Of a DNA stretch of 64,000 nucleotides, positions 1 to 7,881 are shown one piece after another. Made by a program: the position numbers and the translations under genes. The stretch is taken from the NCBI RefSeq assembly GCF_030411995.1, contig NZ_JASNRC010000002.1, positions 248,001 through 312,000 on the forward strand, read 5' to 3'. Source of the DNA: Massilia sp. YIM B02769 (GTDB taxonomy: Bacteria > Pseudomonadota > Gammaproteobacteria > Burkholderiales > Burkholderiaceae_D). Each line of letters starts with the position of its first letter. Position 1 is the first letter of the stretch. Below the pieces are notes generated by a model. That model was not told the origin of the DNA and searched no databases. It was given only the letters and a program-made list of their open reading frames with translations.

Positions 1-1
1 C

Positions 2-409
2 ATGATGAAGCAGGAACAGCAATTGCTGATGGCGGCGGACGCGGACGCCCTGGCCGAACTCGTCCCGCACAAGGCCGCACTGGTGCAGGAACTGGCGCAG
101 CTGTCGCGCCAGCGCCATGCGACCCTGGGGGGGATGGGGTTCGACGCCTCGGAAGCCGGCATGGAAGCCTGGGTCGTATCGCACGCCGATGCCGAGACCC
201 GCGGCGGCTGGTCGGCCCTGCTGGCCTCGACCGCCGAGGCAAAGGAACTGAACCGGGTGAACGGCCTGCTGATCAACCGCCAGCTGGCGCATAACCAGAC
301 CGTGTTGCAGGCGCTGCGCACCCCGACCGGCGCCGCCGAGTCGACCCTGTATGGCGCCAAGGGGCAAACCTTCGGCGCCGGCGCGGCGCGGCGCTTCCTG
401 TCGGTGTGA
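2..409 (+). CDS. flgN: FlgN-like flagellar export chaperone, 5' end cut by the window
   Basis: This looks like the C-terminal four fifths of FlgN, the cytosolic chaperone that escorts the hook-filament junction proteins FlgK and FlgL to the flagellar export apparatus. The visible product is almost entirely helical. It carries the family-typical stretch that reads LVPHKAALVQELAQLSRQR near its start, and a C-terminal region with a NGLLINRQLAHN-like helix. FlgN proteins are usually about 150 residues, and the 135 codons here begin at the very first bases of the window, so the true start very probably lies upstream and the ATG at position 2 is internal. A GC-rich hairpin followed by T residues lies just after the stop, so this is probably the last gene of a flagellar operon. 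The call rests on family resemblance and on the flagellar genes elsewhere in the window. Confidence 0.75.
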   Translation: MMKQEQQLLMAADADALAELVPHKAALVQELAQLSRQRHATLGGMGFDASEAGMEAWVVSHADAETRGGWSALLASTAEAKELNRVNGLLINRQLAHNQTVLQALRTPTGAAESTLYGAKGQTFGAGAARRFLSV

Positions 410-433
410 GTTTCCGGTTTTCTGAATGCGATG

Positions 434-461
434 ACGGCCGCTGATGCGGCCGTTGTTGTTT
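434..461 (+). terminator. Rho-independent terminator after flgN
   Basis: A perfect 8-bp stem, ACGGCCGC and GCGGCCGT, closes a TGAT loop. It is followed by a T-rich tail (TGTTGTTT) about 25 bp beyond the flgN stop. Confidence 0.7.
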
Positions 462-571
462 CTGCGCGCTTTGTGCCGTCTGATCCGTGATTTTGACAGT
501 CTGTCGCTCAGGCAAGATCGGGGCCGGGGCAGCTTGTTATGCTTGGGTTTTCGGATAACAGGCTCCTTCCC

Positions 572-1300
572 ATGGCACTACGTTTTCTCCTGGCCGCCGT
601 CGCACTCGCCGGCAACGTGCAGGCCGCCGAGCCGGCCGGCAGCGGGCCGCAGGTCGTCCACGTCAACGGAACCGCGCTGGGCCAGCCCATGGCCTGGCGT
701 TACGCGCTGCTGCAGACGGCGCGGGCCACGTTCGAGCAGCACGCCGCCGCCCAGGCGCCCGGCGCACAGCTGAGCTTCCGGCTGCCCAGGGCCGATCCGG
801 CGCAGGAAGGCAACCTGGTCGAGATCGTCTCCGGAGACAAGCGTCTGCTCCTTGCCATGGCCGCGCCCGCCAGCTTCGCCCTGCCCGGTCACGACACCGT
901 GGATGACGGCGACGCGATGGTGGTGGCCAACAAGGACTTCCCGAAGGGCAGCTACCTGCATCCGAACGTGCAGGTGCGCTCCCCCGGGCTGCCGGCCAAT
1001 GTCGTGCGCATGGGCGACCTGCGCCTGGCCTGCGCGGCGCAAGTGGCCATGGCAAAGAAGGAAAGCCTGAAGTTCCGGCTGTTGCTCGGCACCGTGGGCC
1101 TGTTCGCGGACCTGTGCGGCGAAATGGAAGTGACGAGCATGAATGCGCCGGCTGGCCGCTACGACACGATCACGATCGAGGATGGCGAGCGCACACTGAC
1201 CTTTGCCAAATCACAGGACAAGCTGCCGCGACTGGGCGAGAAAAGCTGGTCGGACAATGCGCGTATCCGGTACATGGCGAGCGAGCAGACTGTCCAGTAG
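572..1300 (+). CDS. Uncharacterised secreted protein
   Basis: I do not recognise a family for this 242-residue product. The ATG at 572 is preferred over the in-frame one at 539 because it puts a clean Sec signal peptide at the very N-terminus (MALRFLLAAVALAG, then a likely cleavage after NVQA). The mature protein is predicted to be periplasmic or secreted. It contains a segment with a PKGSYLHPNVQVRSPG turn, and two cysteines (in LRLACAA and LFADLCG) that could pair. The gene stands alone between the flgN terminator and a convergent frameshifted gene. The Shine-Dalgarno sequence is poor for either start. No catalytic motif is visible and no function is proposed. Confidence 0.7.
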   Translation: MALRFLLAAVALAGNVQAAEPAGSGPQVVHVNGTALGQPMAWRYALLQTARATFEQHAAAQAPGAQLSFRLPRADPAQEGNLVEIVSGDKRLLLAMAAPASFALPGHDTVDDGDAMVVANKDFPKGSYLHPNVQVRSPGLPANVVRMGDLRLACAAQVAMAKKESLKFRLLLGTVGLFADLCGEMEVTSMNAPAGRYDTITIEDGERTLTFAKSQDKLPRLGEKSWSDNARIRYMASEQTVQ

Positions 1301-1334
1301 CGCTGGCCGGCATGCCCGCGTCCGAAAAGCCGGC

Positions 1335-1704
1335 CTACTTCTGATAATGCACGATGACCAGCCGCTGCGCCGGACTGACCACGATCGTCGCACCCGGACG
1401 TCCATGCGCGAAGTAAGCGCCTGGCGTAACGAGCGCCCGGTTGACGCGCTCCTGCACAGCCGCCGGCACGTCGGAGCACGCGTCATAGACGCACACGTCC
1501 GGGCCGGTCGGCAGGCCGGGTCCGCTGGCGCGCATACCGGTTCCAGGCGAGCACAGGCGAGGCAAGCATCGCACCCGCCAGCCGCAGCACGGGCACCATG
1601 CCCGCCTTGCGGTACACGAGACCGAAGAAGCGCTTCGTTCCCAGGATGAGCGCATACAGCAGCGCCAGGACAAGGCACAGGACGATCCATCCGAACACGG
1701 TCAT
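1335..1704 (-). pseudogene. Small membrane protein gene interrupted by a frameshift
   Basis: Two overlapping minus-strand frames together make one plausible small protein. The first (from 1704) starts with a hydrophobic helix, VFGWIVLCLVLALLYALIL, and runs on to LAWNRYAR. It then degenerates into arginine and proline codons. The second frame, entered near 1520-1545, continues with GPDVCVYDACSDV and ends in LVIVHYQK at 1335. Removing one base around the GCGCGCCAGCGG stretch would join them into a protein of about 122 residues with one N-terminal membrane helix and a cysteine-containing tail. I do not recognise the family. It could be a genuine inactivating mutation, a sequencing error in a GC-rich run, or less likely two separate genes. 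It is convergent with the secreted orphan upstream. Confidence 0.55.
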
Positions 1705-1743
1705 GGGTCGCTCAGTTTGTAGCGAACGGACAAGGCTGCAGGT

Positions 1744-2256
1744 TCAAGGCAGCTTGACGCCGAGGTTGGCCAACACCGCATTGAACAGGGCTTCGGCGGC
1801 AGGACGGTCGGGTTCGCACACGATGGTCAGGTTGAAGATCTTCCTCGAGGTGACATAGCCGAGGTAGAGGTGGATGTTCTTGCCCGGCACCTCGGCGCCC
1901 ATGTGCAGTTCCAGTCCGCTGCCGCCCGAATGCGGCTTGATGCTGCGATGAAGCAGCGCGACCTGGCCTGGCGCCAGCTGCTCGATCGCTTCCTGGCGGC
2001 TGCCGAGGCAGCGTTCGCCCACCATCGCCAGCTTTTCGTCGGGAATGGAATAGAAATCGATGCTGACGATGATGGCGGCCTTCAACGCCTCGGAATAGTA
2101 ATGGAAGGTATTCTCCTGCGGCGTCGGGATCTGGCGCCAGTCCGCGGGAAGCTGCAGGTAAAACTCGTTGTAGGCGTACTCGAAGCTTTGTTCGGCCGGG
2201 CGTGGCGCGACCGGCTGCGCGGCCGTGGGAAGCTTGAACGAATAACTGATCTTCAA
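1744..2256 (-). CDS. Uncharacterised conserved-looking protein
   Basis: This is a 170-residue soluble protein with no signal peptide and no membrane segment. The sequence alternates beta-strand and amphipathic patterns (FEYAYNEFYLQLPADWRQ, then FHYYSEALKAAIIVSIDFY, and a C-terminal helix LFNAVLANLGVKLP). The overall pattern recalls small alpha/beta domains of the DcrB/PsbP type, in which a hydrophobic sheet follows a P-x-D-W motif, but I cannot assign it firmly. Codon use matches the neighbours. It lies just after the frameshifted membrane-protein gene on the same strand, so the two could form a small transcription unit. Its upstream side is a 288-bp intergenic region with a tandem 54-bp repeat, shared with the divergent peptidase gene. 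Confidence 0.6.
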   Translation of the reverse strand: MKISYSFKLPTAAQPVAPRPAEQSFEYAYNEFYLQLPADWRQIPTPQENTFHYYSEALKAAIIVSIDFYSIPDEKLAMVGERCLGSRQEAIEQLAPGQVALLHRSIKPHSGGSGLELHMGAEVPGKNIHLYLGYVTSRKIFNLTIVCEPDRPAAEALFNAVLANLGVKLP

Positions 2257-2361
2257 AACGGTTTCCTTGTCACGGCAGGCGTTGAGAGACGGAAGAGTTG
2301 CCAGATGAGTATAGCGCTGGCTTTGTTATAGGAGTCTCACCAATATCCACGGGCTGGGGGC

Positions 2362-2469
2362 TGGGAACGTTGCCGGTATGGTGCATGGTGGGTTCGAGAA
2401 CCCACCCTACGTAACTGGGAACCTTGCCAGCACGGTGAATGGTGGGTTCGAGAACCCACCCTACGTAAC
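2362..2469. repeat. Tandem 54-bp repeat, each copy with a 9-bp hairpin
   Basis: Two adjacent 54-bp units (2362-2415 and 2416-2469) differ at only about five positions. Each contains the perfect inverted repeat GGTGGGTTC-GA-GAACCCACC followed by CTACG. Read on the minus strand this gives GTAGGGTGGGTTC, which matches the left half of the REP hairpins found elsewhere in the window. The repeats lie between divergent genes, about 75 bp before the first M35 peptidase. Confidence 0.85.
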
Positions 2470-2544
2470 CTTGCCTTTACGCAAGTTCTCGACGGAATAA
2501 CAGGCACACAGTGTTCCTTGGTCTATCTTTTGACGGAGGAATCC

Positions 2545-3612
2545 ATGCGCCATCCTGCCCTGTTTTCTGCCCTGCCCGCCGCCTGCGCCCTGCTGCTGGC
2601 CGCTCTGCCCGCCCATGCCAATCCGAACATCGCCGTCACCGTCACGCCCGAGCAGAATGCCATCGGCAAGGGCGACGATGTCAACGTCACGGTCACGCTG
2701 ACCAACACCGGATCGACGCCGCAGCGCCTGCTGAAATGGCGCACGCCCTTCGTGCCGCCCGAGCACGCGCTGTTCCACATCACGCGCGACGGCCAGCCGG
2801 TGCGCTACCTCGGCCGCCATGTGAAGCGGGCCGCGCCGCTTGATGCGGACTACATCGTGCTGGCGCCGGGCGAGGCGCGCAGCGCCCGGGTCGAACTGTC
2901 CAGCCTGTACGAGATGGGGATCACCGGCGCCTATTCGGTGCGCTACCTGACGAGTCACGCGGCGCCGAGCGCCAAGCTCGGCGCCGGTACCCAGCTCGTG
3001 GTCGGCGACCTCGCCTCGAATCCGGCCGCGATCTGGATCGAGGGCCGCCTGCCGCGCGGCGCCGCGCTGCCGCAGCTGTCCGCCACGCCAGCGGCGGGCG
3101 CCGGCCTTACCTTCAGTTCGTGCTCGAACGCCCAGCAGACGTCGATCGCCAACGCCTTTGCCGCCGGCACCGCGATGGCGGCCGACGGACTGGACTACCT
3201 CACCAGCCGTAAGCAGCAGGGCCAGCGCTACGTCAACTGGTTCGGCCCGCACGAGGCCACGCGCGTGGCGACGGTCACAAGCAATTTCACCGCCATCAAG
3301 GATGCCTTCGAGACCAGGCCTGTGAAGGTCGACTGCGGCTGCAACGAGCCCTACTTTGCCTATGTCTACCCGGCCCAGCCCTACAACATCTACGTGTGCC
3401 GGGCGTTCTGGACCGCGCCGCTGACCGGCACCGATTCGATGGGCGGCACCTTGCTGCACGAAATGAGCCACTTCAATGTGGTGGCGGGAACCGACGACCA
3501 CGTGTACGGCCAGAGCGGCGCGGCCGACCTGGCGCGGACTTCGCCCGAGCGTGCGATCAACAATGCCGACTCGCACGAGTACTTCGGCGAGAACAATCCG
3601 ACCTTGCCGTGA
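2545..3612 (+). CDS. Secreted M35-family (aspzincin) metallopeptidase, copy 1
   Basis: A 355-residue zinc endopeptidase precursor. The ATG at 2545 follows a strong GGAGGA site at 2535-2540 and gives a classic signal peptide (MRHPALFSALPAACALLLAA, cleavage near AHA). An N-terminal beta-sandwich domain (about residues 26-150, with LKWRTPF and SVRYL strands) precedes the catalytic domain. That domain carries the zinc-binding HExxH as LLHEMSHF, followed by GTDDHVYG, where the second Asp supplies the third ligand typical of deuterolysin and peptidyl-Lys metalloendopeptidases. Cysteines in VDCGCNEP and IYVCRAF probably form disulfides. The product is expected to be exported and to cleave proteins outside the cell. 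The next gene is a close paralogue in the same orientation, about 236 bp downstream. A regulatory role for the upstream tandem hairpins is possible but not shown. Confidence 0.9.
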   Translation: MRHPALFSALPAACALLLAALPAHANPNIAVTVTPEQNAIGKGDDVNVTVTLTNTGSTPQRLLKWRTPFVPPEHALFHITRDGQPVRYLGRHVKRAAPLDADYIVLAPGEARSARVELSSLYEMGITGAYSVRYLTSHAAPSAKLGAGTQLVVGDLASNPAAIWIEGRLPRGAALPQLSATPAAGAGLTFSSCSNAQQTSIANAFAAGTAMAADGLDYLTSRKQQGQRYVNWFGPHEATRVATVTSNFTAIKDAFETRPVKVDCGCNEPYFAYVYPAQPYNIYVCRAFWTAPLTGTDSMGGTLLHEMSHFNVVAGTDDHVYGQSGAADLARTSPERAINNADSHEYFGENNPTLP

Positions 3613-3848
3613 TGTAAAGACGACCTAGCACGGCGGTCAGTGAAAAGCCACACTTTTGTTGCAATAATTGTTATTTGTTATTTTTTCGCAAAGAAAGGTG
3701 CGCACTATCCGATTTGAATTGCTAGCAGCTCATGAATTGATCAGTATGTATGTGAGTTTTCGTTAGATTGTGATCAAGCTTTCGGCGAAAACTCGTCAAT
3801 AACAAGGCCGCTGTTGGGCCAACACAAACTTACATACGGAGAAGACAC

Positions 3849-4955
3849 ATGAGCAGGAACAGCATCTGGAAGGCAGTAGTCGGTATGGCAGCACTGGGCG
3901 TCGCCATGGGTGCCCAGGCAGGGTCGAACGGCGTGAAGGTCGCGGTCACGCCCGAGAAGAACATGCTTGGCGCGAGCGACAACGTGGTCGTGAATGTCAC
4001 GATGACGAACACCTCGGATAGCCCGCAGTACGTGCTGAAGTGGCGCACGCCCTTCGCCGGCACGAGCGCGCCGCTGTTCGAGGTGCAGCGCGACGGCGCG
4101 GCGGTGCCCTACACCGGCGCCCTGGTCAAGCGCAAGGCGCCGACCCAGGCCGACTACTACCTGCTGAAACCGGGCGCCTCGCACACGGTGAAGGTGGAGC
4201 TGTCGTCGCTGTACGACATGAGCGTCAGCGGCGATTACTCGGTGCGCTACCGCGCCACTTCGCCGGACCTGTTCCTAGGTAACAAGGGCCGTCTCGGCGA
4301 AGTGACCGCGGCCGGCGGCCCTGCCGTCGCTGCCGACGTGCTGGAATCCGACGCCGCCTCGCTCTACATCGAAGGCCGCCTGCCGCGCGGCTCGGCCTCG
4401 CCGATCATGCAGGCCCTGAAACTGAACGGCGGCGAGGTGCAGGCGGCGGCCCTGAGCTTCAGCTCGTGCAGCGCCTCGCAGCAAAGCACGATCACCTCGG
4501 CGATCTCGGCGGCCAAGACCATGGCCAACAACTCGAACACCTACATGACGAATGGGGTGATGGGCACGCGCTACAAGAAATGGTTCGGCACCGTGACCTC
4601 GACGCGCCAGAACACGGTCAAGTCGCACTACGCCGCGATCAAGAACGCCTTCGACACCAAGAACGTGATCGTCGACTGCAACTGCAACGACAGCGCCTAC
4701 GCCTACGTGTACCCGACCCAGCCTTACCGCATCTACGTCTGCAACGCCTTCTGGTCGGCGCCGCTGACGGGCACGGATTCGAAAGGCGGCACCCTGGTGC
4801 ACGAGATGAGCCACTTCAATGCGGTTGCCGGCACCGACGACCACGTGTATGGCCAGAGCGGCGCGGCCAGCCTGGCGATCAGCAATCCGAACCTGGCGGT
4901 CGACAATGCCGACTCGCACGAGTACTTCTCGGAAAACACCCCGGCGCTGAATTGA
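3849..4955 (+). CDS. Secreted M35-family (aspzincin) metallopeptidase, copy 2
   Basis: A 368-residue paralogue of the preceding gene with the same architecture: signal peptide (cleavage near GAQA), N-terminal beta-sandwich domain (LKWRTPF, YSVRYRA), and an M35 catalytic domain with LVHEMSHF followed by GTDDHVYG. Both zinc histidines, the catalytic Glu and the third-ligand Asp are present. The start at 3849 follows a GGAGAAG site. The two proteins are near identical around the active site and much more divergent in the N-terminal domain and in the linker (residues about 140-180, where this copy is longer). This points to an old tandem duplication. It has its own AT-rich upstream region (3613-3848) and ends in a terminator at 4976-5003, so it can be transcribed independently of copy 1. 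Confidence 0.9.
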   Translation: MSRNSIWKAVVGMAALGVAMGAQAGSNGVKVAVTPEKNMLGASDNVVVNVTMTNTSDSPQYVLKWRTPFAGTSAPLFEVQRDGAAVPYTGALVKRKAPTQADYYLLKPGASHTVKVELSSLYDMSVSGDYSVRYRATSPDLFLGNKGRLGEVTAAGGPAVAADVLESDAASLYIEGRLPRGSASPIMQALKLNGGEVQAAALSFSSCSASQQSTITSAISAAKTMANNSNTYMTNGVMGTRYKKWFGTVTSTRQNTVKSHYAAIKNAFDTKNVIVDCNCNDSAYAYVYPTQPYRIYVCNAFWSAPLTGTDSKGGTLVHEMSHFNAVAGTDDHVYGQSGAASLAISNPNLAVDNADSHEYFSENTPALN

Positions 4956-4975
4956 TCGGACGGCCGATGTGACGG

Positions 4976-5003
4976 AGCCGGCGCCACATGGGGCCGGCTT
5001 TTT
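4976..5003 (+). terminator. Rho-independent terminator after the second M35 gene
   Basis: A perfect 7-bp stem AGCCGGC/GCCGGCT with a 10-base loop is followed at once by a T tract (4999-5003), about 20 bp after the stop codon. The convergent minus-strand gene ends at 5009, so the hairpin also separates the two genes. Confidence 0.85.
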
Positions 5004-5008
5004 ATTTG

Positions 5009-5500
5009 CTATTTGCCGGTGTGGGCGAAGGTGGTCGGCTTGGCGGGGCTTTCCGCCAGCTGGTCCGGCTTGCTCACGTCGGCAAGGAAGGGGCCGGCGT
5101 AGCCGATGTTGTAGGTGTGCCGGCCCCCCTTGAAGGCGTAGGAGGGCGTGATGTCGATCGTGCTCTTCAGGGTCTTGCCGGGTTCGACGGCCTGGTAGTC
5201 GGCGGCCGTCAGGGCTGCCCGTTTCACCATCTTGCCCGTGTAGTCGAGCGGCCGGTTGTCGAAGGCGCGCACGTCGAAGCGGCGCCCCGTCAACTCCTTC
5301 CCTTCCGCGATCTCGCGCGGGATCCAGATCGTTTGCCTGCCGTAGTTGAACACCGTCAGGTGCACCAGCACGTGGCCATTGTTCGATTCGATATCGATGG
5401 TGTGCTTGACGTTCACTGGTGCGGCTCCGGCGGCGCCCGCGACGGCGGGGAGGATACTCGCTGCTACCAGGGCGGCGAGCAGGAAAGGTCTGCGTTGCAT
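5009..5500 (-). CDS. Small secreted protein resembling the M35 N-terminal domain
   Basis: A 163-residue product. The ATG at 5500 is chosen because it follows TCGGAGC and starts a signal peptide (MQRRPFLLAALVAASILPAV); an in-frame ATG at 5524 is less likely. The mature part can be aligned by eye to the N-terminal beta-sandwich of the two convergent M35 peptidases. The segment VKRAALTAADYQAVEPGKT and the following SSLYDM/SYAF and YxxxY-G strands match VKRKAPTQADYYLLKPGAS of copy 2. No HExxH or other peptidase motif is present, so this is a stand-alone copy of the accessory domain. It could be a decoy, a chaperone, an inhibitor or a substrate-binding module for the neighbouring peptidases. That role is inferred only from similarity and proximity. 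Confidence 0.75.
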   Translation of the reverse strand: MQRRPFLLAALVAASILPAVAGAAGAAPVNVKHTIDIESNNGHVLVHLTVFNYGRQTIWIPREIAEGKELTGRRFDVRAFDNRPLDYTGKMVKRAALTAADYQAVEPGKTLKSTIDITPSYAFKGGRHTYNIGYAGPFLADVSKPDQLAESPAKPTTFAHTGK

Positions 5501-5578
5501 GTCAGCTCCGAATACTTGTGTCATGCATTGTGCGGGCGCGCAGCCGAAAAGCCAAGGGCATCTTGCCCCCGGCCGTTC

Positions 5579-6451
5579 TCAGTGTTCCGCGCGGGCCAGG
5601 CCCAGGGCGCGCTCTTTCTCGAGGATCAGTTCGCGGTCGCTGCGCAGCAGGCGTGCGCGCGCCAGCCATTTTTCCGCGCCCTGCATGTCCTTCGCGGCAG
5701 CGCTACCGTCGGCCAGGGCCAGGTAATGCGTCACGATCCGGCTCGAGAGCGCCTTGACTTCGGCGCCGCGATAGGCGCCTTCCGGATCGATCTGCTTGAT
5801 CTGGTCAAGGCAGGCCTTGGCCGATTTTTCCGGCGGATCGGTGTATTGCGCCGCTTCCACATACTGCTGGGCACGGCGCAGCTGGTCGTCGATCTCGGCC
5901 TTGTCGGCATCGTTCAGGCGCACGCCCGCCGCCACCTGGTGGATGGCCGGCTCCGCCTGCGCGGCCGCTTGTGGCGCGGGCGCGTTGTCCTTGCGCATGA
6001 GCAGCGCGCCGAGCGCCAGCACCGCCACGCCGGCCGCCACCGCCGCCGGTACCAGCCATGCCGGCCTGTCGGTCGAGCGCGTGGCGCCGTTCGCCTTGCA
6101 GAAGGTGGCGACGTATTCCTCGGCCACGCGTGGATCGAGCCCGGCTTTCTTGCCCGGCGCCTTGGTCACGACCTTGCCCAGCGCATCGCGCTCTTCCTTC
6201 GGGTCGAGCTTCTTGTCGCGGTCGGTGAACTGGTGCAGCAGGCGGTCGAGTTCGGCAATCAGGAGGCGCTCGGACACCGCCGCGTGCGCTTCCAGCCCCT
6301 CGCGCAGGACCAGCTCGCAATCGCGCGTGGCGATGCCGCGCGCCGCGCTTTCTTCCTTGATGCGCTGCTCTTCCCCGCGGTCGAGATAGTAGTCATCGGC
6401 AACGGCTGCCGCGATCCGGTTCTGCAGCCACTCCTGGTCGTTTCCGTTCAT
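5579..6451 (-). CDS. Uncharacterised single-span membrane protein, last gene of the tubulin-like operon
   Basis: A 290-residue protein of unknown function. Residues about 1-125 are a soluble helical domain. Its second half (LLIAELDRLLHQFTDRDKKL, then LDPRVAEEYVATFCKANGA) is clearly related to the C-terminal half of the product of the upstream gene 6481-7119. A transmembrane helix follows (about 131-152, WLVPAAVAAGVAVLALGALL). The remainder (about 175-290) is a helical region that looks TPR-like, with RRAQQYVEAAQY and WLARARLLRSDRELI repeats. The start at 6451 has a clear AAGGAAAG site, 29 bp after the preceding stop. Being last in an operon with a tubulin-like GTPase, it may be a membrane anchor, but nothing in the sequence shows a catalytic role. 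Confidence 0.75.
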   Translation of the reverse strand: MNGNDQEWLQNRIAAAVADDYYLDRGEEQRIKEESAARGIATRDCELVLREGLEAHAAVSERLLIAELDRLLHQFTDRDKKLDPKEERDALGKVVTKAPGKKAGLDPRVAEEYVATFCKANGATRSTDRPAWLVPAAVAAGVAVLALGALLMRKDNAPAPQAAAQAEPAIHQVAAGVRLNDADKAEIDDQLRRAQQYVEAAQYTDPPEKSAKACLDQIKQIDPEGAYRGAEVKALSSRIVTHYLALADGSAAAKDMQGAEKWLARARLLRSDRELILEKERALGLARAEH

Positions 6452-6480
6452 GTGTTCGCTTTCCTTGTTATGTTAGTTAT

Positions 6481-7119
6481 TCAGGGCACTTGCCATTTGA
6501 ACAGGCCGACGCGTACGCGCACGCTGTTGATGCGGCAAAACTCGATCAGGTAGCGCTCGGCTTCCACGCTGTCCAGGCCGCGCGCATAGCCCGGGCGCGG
6601 GGTGCAGATGCTTTGCAGGGCGTCCTGCCTTTCCTTCTTGTCGAGCTTGCGGTCGTCGTGGGTAAAGGCATGCAGCAAGCCGTCGAGCTCGGCGAGCAGC
6701 TGCTTTTCGTTGACGGCGTGGTGCTGCTCCAGCCACATCGCCAGCAAGGTCTCGGCACGCGCGCGCGGAATATTCCACTGCCGTCCCGCATACGCAACCA
6801 GGGCCTGAAACTGGCCGGCGCTGCAATACGCGTCGCCAAGCTCGGCGGCCAGGTGCGCCTCGAAGGCGCGCGCGGCGTCGGTGTCGGCGCCGGGATGCAT
6901 GGCGGCGGCCGGCACCGGCTGCGCGCTGGCGCCCGCTGCCGATAATGCCGGCGTGCCGGTGGCGACCGTGACGGCGGGCGCCTGGGCGCTGGCTTCGGCG
7001 GCCTCGGCCGCTTCGGCGCGGCGCGTCTGCGCGCTGCCGCAGAACGGGCAAAAGGCGAGCGCCAGCCGCGGCAGCGCTACTTCGCACTCCGCGTTGTCGC
7101 AGCGGATGGTCCTGGCCAT
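6481..7119 (-). CDS. Zinc-ribbon protein with a domain shared by the downstream gene
   Basis: A 212-residue soluble protein. The N-terminus is a four-cysteine zinc ribbon (Cys at CDNAEC and CPFCG). A short Ala/Pro-rich linker follows, and then a helical domain of about 130 residues. The last third of this domain (LLAELDGLLHAFTHDDRKL, then LDSVEAERYLIEFCRINSV) has an evident counterpart in the gene 5579-6451. The ATG at 7119 is chosen because it lies 5 bp after the stop of the lipoprotein gene; reading further upstream would overlap that gene in another frame. Similar ribbons occur in proteins that recruit partners to membrane machines. I do not recognise the helical domain as a named family. 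Confidence 0.75.
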   Translation of the reverse strand: MARTIRCDNAECEVALPRLALAFCPFCGSAQTRRAEAAEAAEASAQAPAVTVATGTPALSAAGASAQPVPAAAMHPGADTDAARAFEAHLAAELGDAYCSAGQFQALVAYAGRQWNIPRARAETLLAMWLEQHHAVNEKQLLAELDGLLHAFTHDDRKLDKKERQDALQSICTPRPGYARGLDSVEAERYLIEFCRINSVRVRVGLFKWQVP

Positions 7120-7124
7120 GCCGC

Positions 7125-7853
7125 TCAGCGCATCGCGACCAGGCGGCCCTCGACGCCATTCCAGACCAGCTGGGTGCGCAGGTCGCGGCTGGCGGCCAGG
7201 CGGCCGTTGACGTACAGGTTGGTCTTCAGGCCATACATGCCCTGGGACACACCCTGCGGCAGGGTCAGTTCGAACGAGTTCTCGAAGCGGCCGCTGCTGC
7301 GATTCGTGCTGGCGACGGCTTTCGAGCCCTGCTTGAACGGCGCCCCGCTCGGATCGAGCACGACGATTTCCTCGCGCACTTCCTCGACCCGGCGCGTGCT
7401 GCCGTTGACCAGCTCGACGGTCGAGCTGACCACGAAGGGCTGGCCGCGCTTGACCACCGCACTGTTCAGGACCGGGGTGTAGGCCACCACTTCCGGCTCG
7501 CGCGGCATGCGGCCGCGGGCGCGCAGGTATTCCTGGTCGGCCTGGGCCGCGCTCTTGGTCTGGCGCGAGCGCGCATTGATGGCGACGCAGCCGGCCGCGC
7601 CGGTCACGCCGCCCAGGGCCGCACCGCGCACGGCGCCGCGCTTGCCGTCGACCAGGGCGCCCAGCAGGGCGCCAACGGCGGCGCCGGCCAGCGCGCTGCC
7701 GCCGACGCTGCACGGGTCGTCATTGGCGTTGGCGCTGTTCGCCGGGGCGTTGCCCGCATACTGCTGGTTCGGCTGGCCCGGCTGGGTGGCGCAGCCGGCG
7801 GCCAGCATGGCGATCAGTGCGCCGGCAACGAGTCGGTTGATTTGCTTCTTCAT
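7125..7853 (-). CDS. Glycine-zipper lipoprotein
   Basis: A 242-residue lipoprotein. The start at 7853 is preferred over the ATG at 7859 because AAGGAG then sits at a normal 7-base distance. The signal sequence MKKQINRLVAGALIAM ends in the lipobox LAAGC, with Cys21 as the lipidation site and Ala at +2, which predicts outer-membrane delivery. A glycine-zipper helix pair follows (about 52-90, with GAAVGALLGALVDG and GAALGGVTGAAG), of the kind that inserts in or packs against membranes. The C-terminal 120 residues are a predicted beta-sandwich (VVSSTVELVNGS, EEIVVLDPSG, NSFELTLPQG). It would be the envelope-facing partner in the tubulin-like operon. This is a structural inference; no activity is known. 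Confidence 0.8.
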   Translation of the reverse strand: MKKQINRLVAGALIAMLAAGCATQPGQPNQQYAGNAPANSANANDDPCSVGGSALAGAAVGALLGALVDGKRGAVRGAALGGVTGAAGCVAINARSRQTKSAAQADQEYLRARGRMPREPEVVAYTPVLNSAVVKRGQPFVVSSTVELVNGSTRRVEEVREEIVVLDPSGAPFKQGSKAVASTNRSSGRFENSFELTLPQGVSQGMYGLKTNLYVNGRLAASRDLRTQLVWNGVEGRLVAMR

Positions 7854-7881
7854 GCACATGCTCCTTCAGTCGTCCGCTGGC

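Noticed and set aside
2461-3576. A 371-codon open frame antisense to the first M35 gene
   Set aside because: No domain and no signal; the M35 frame has a signal peptide, ribosome site and active-site motif.
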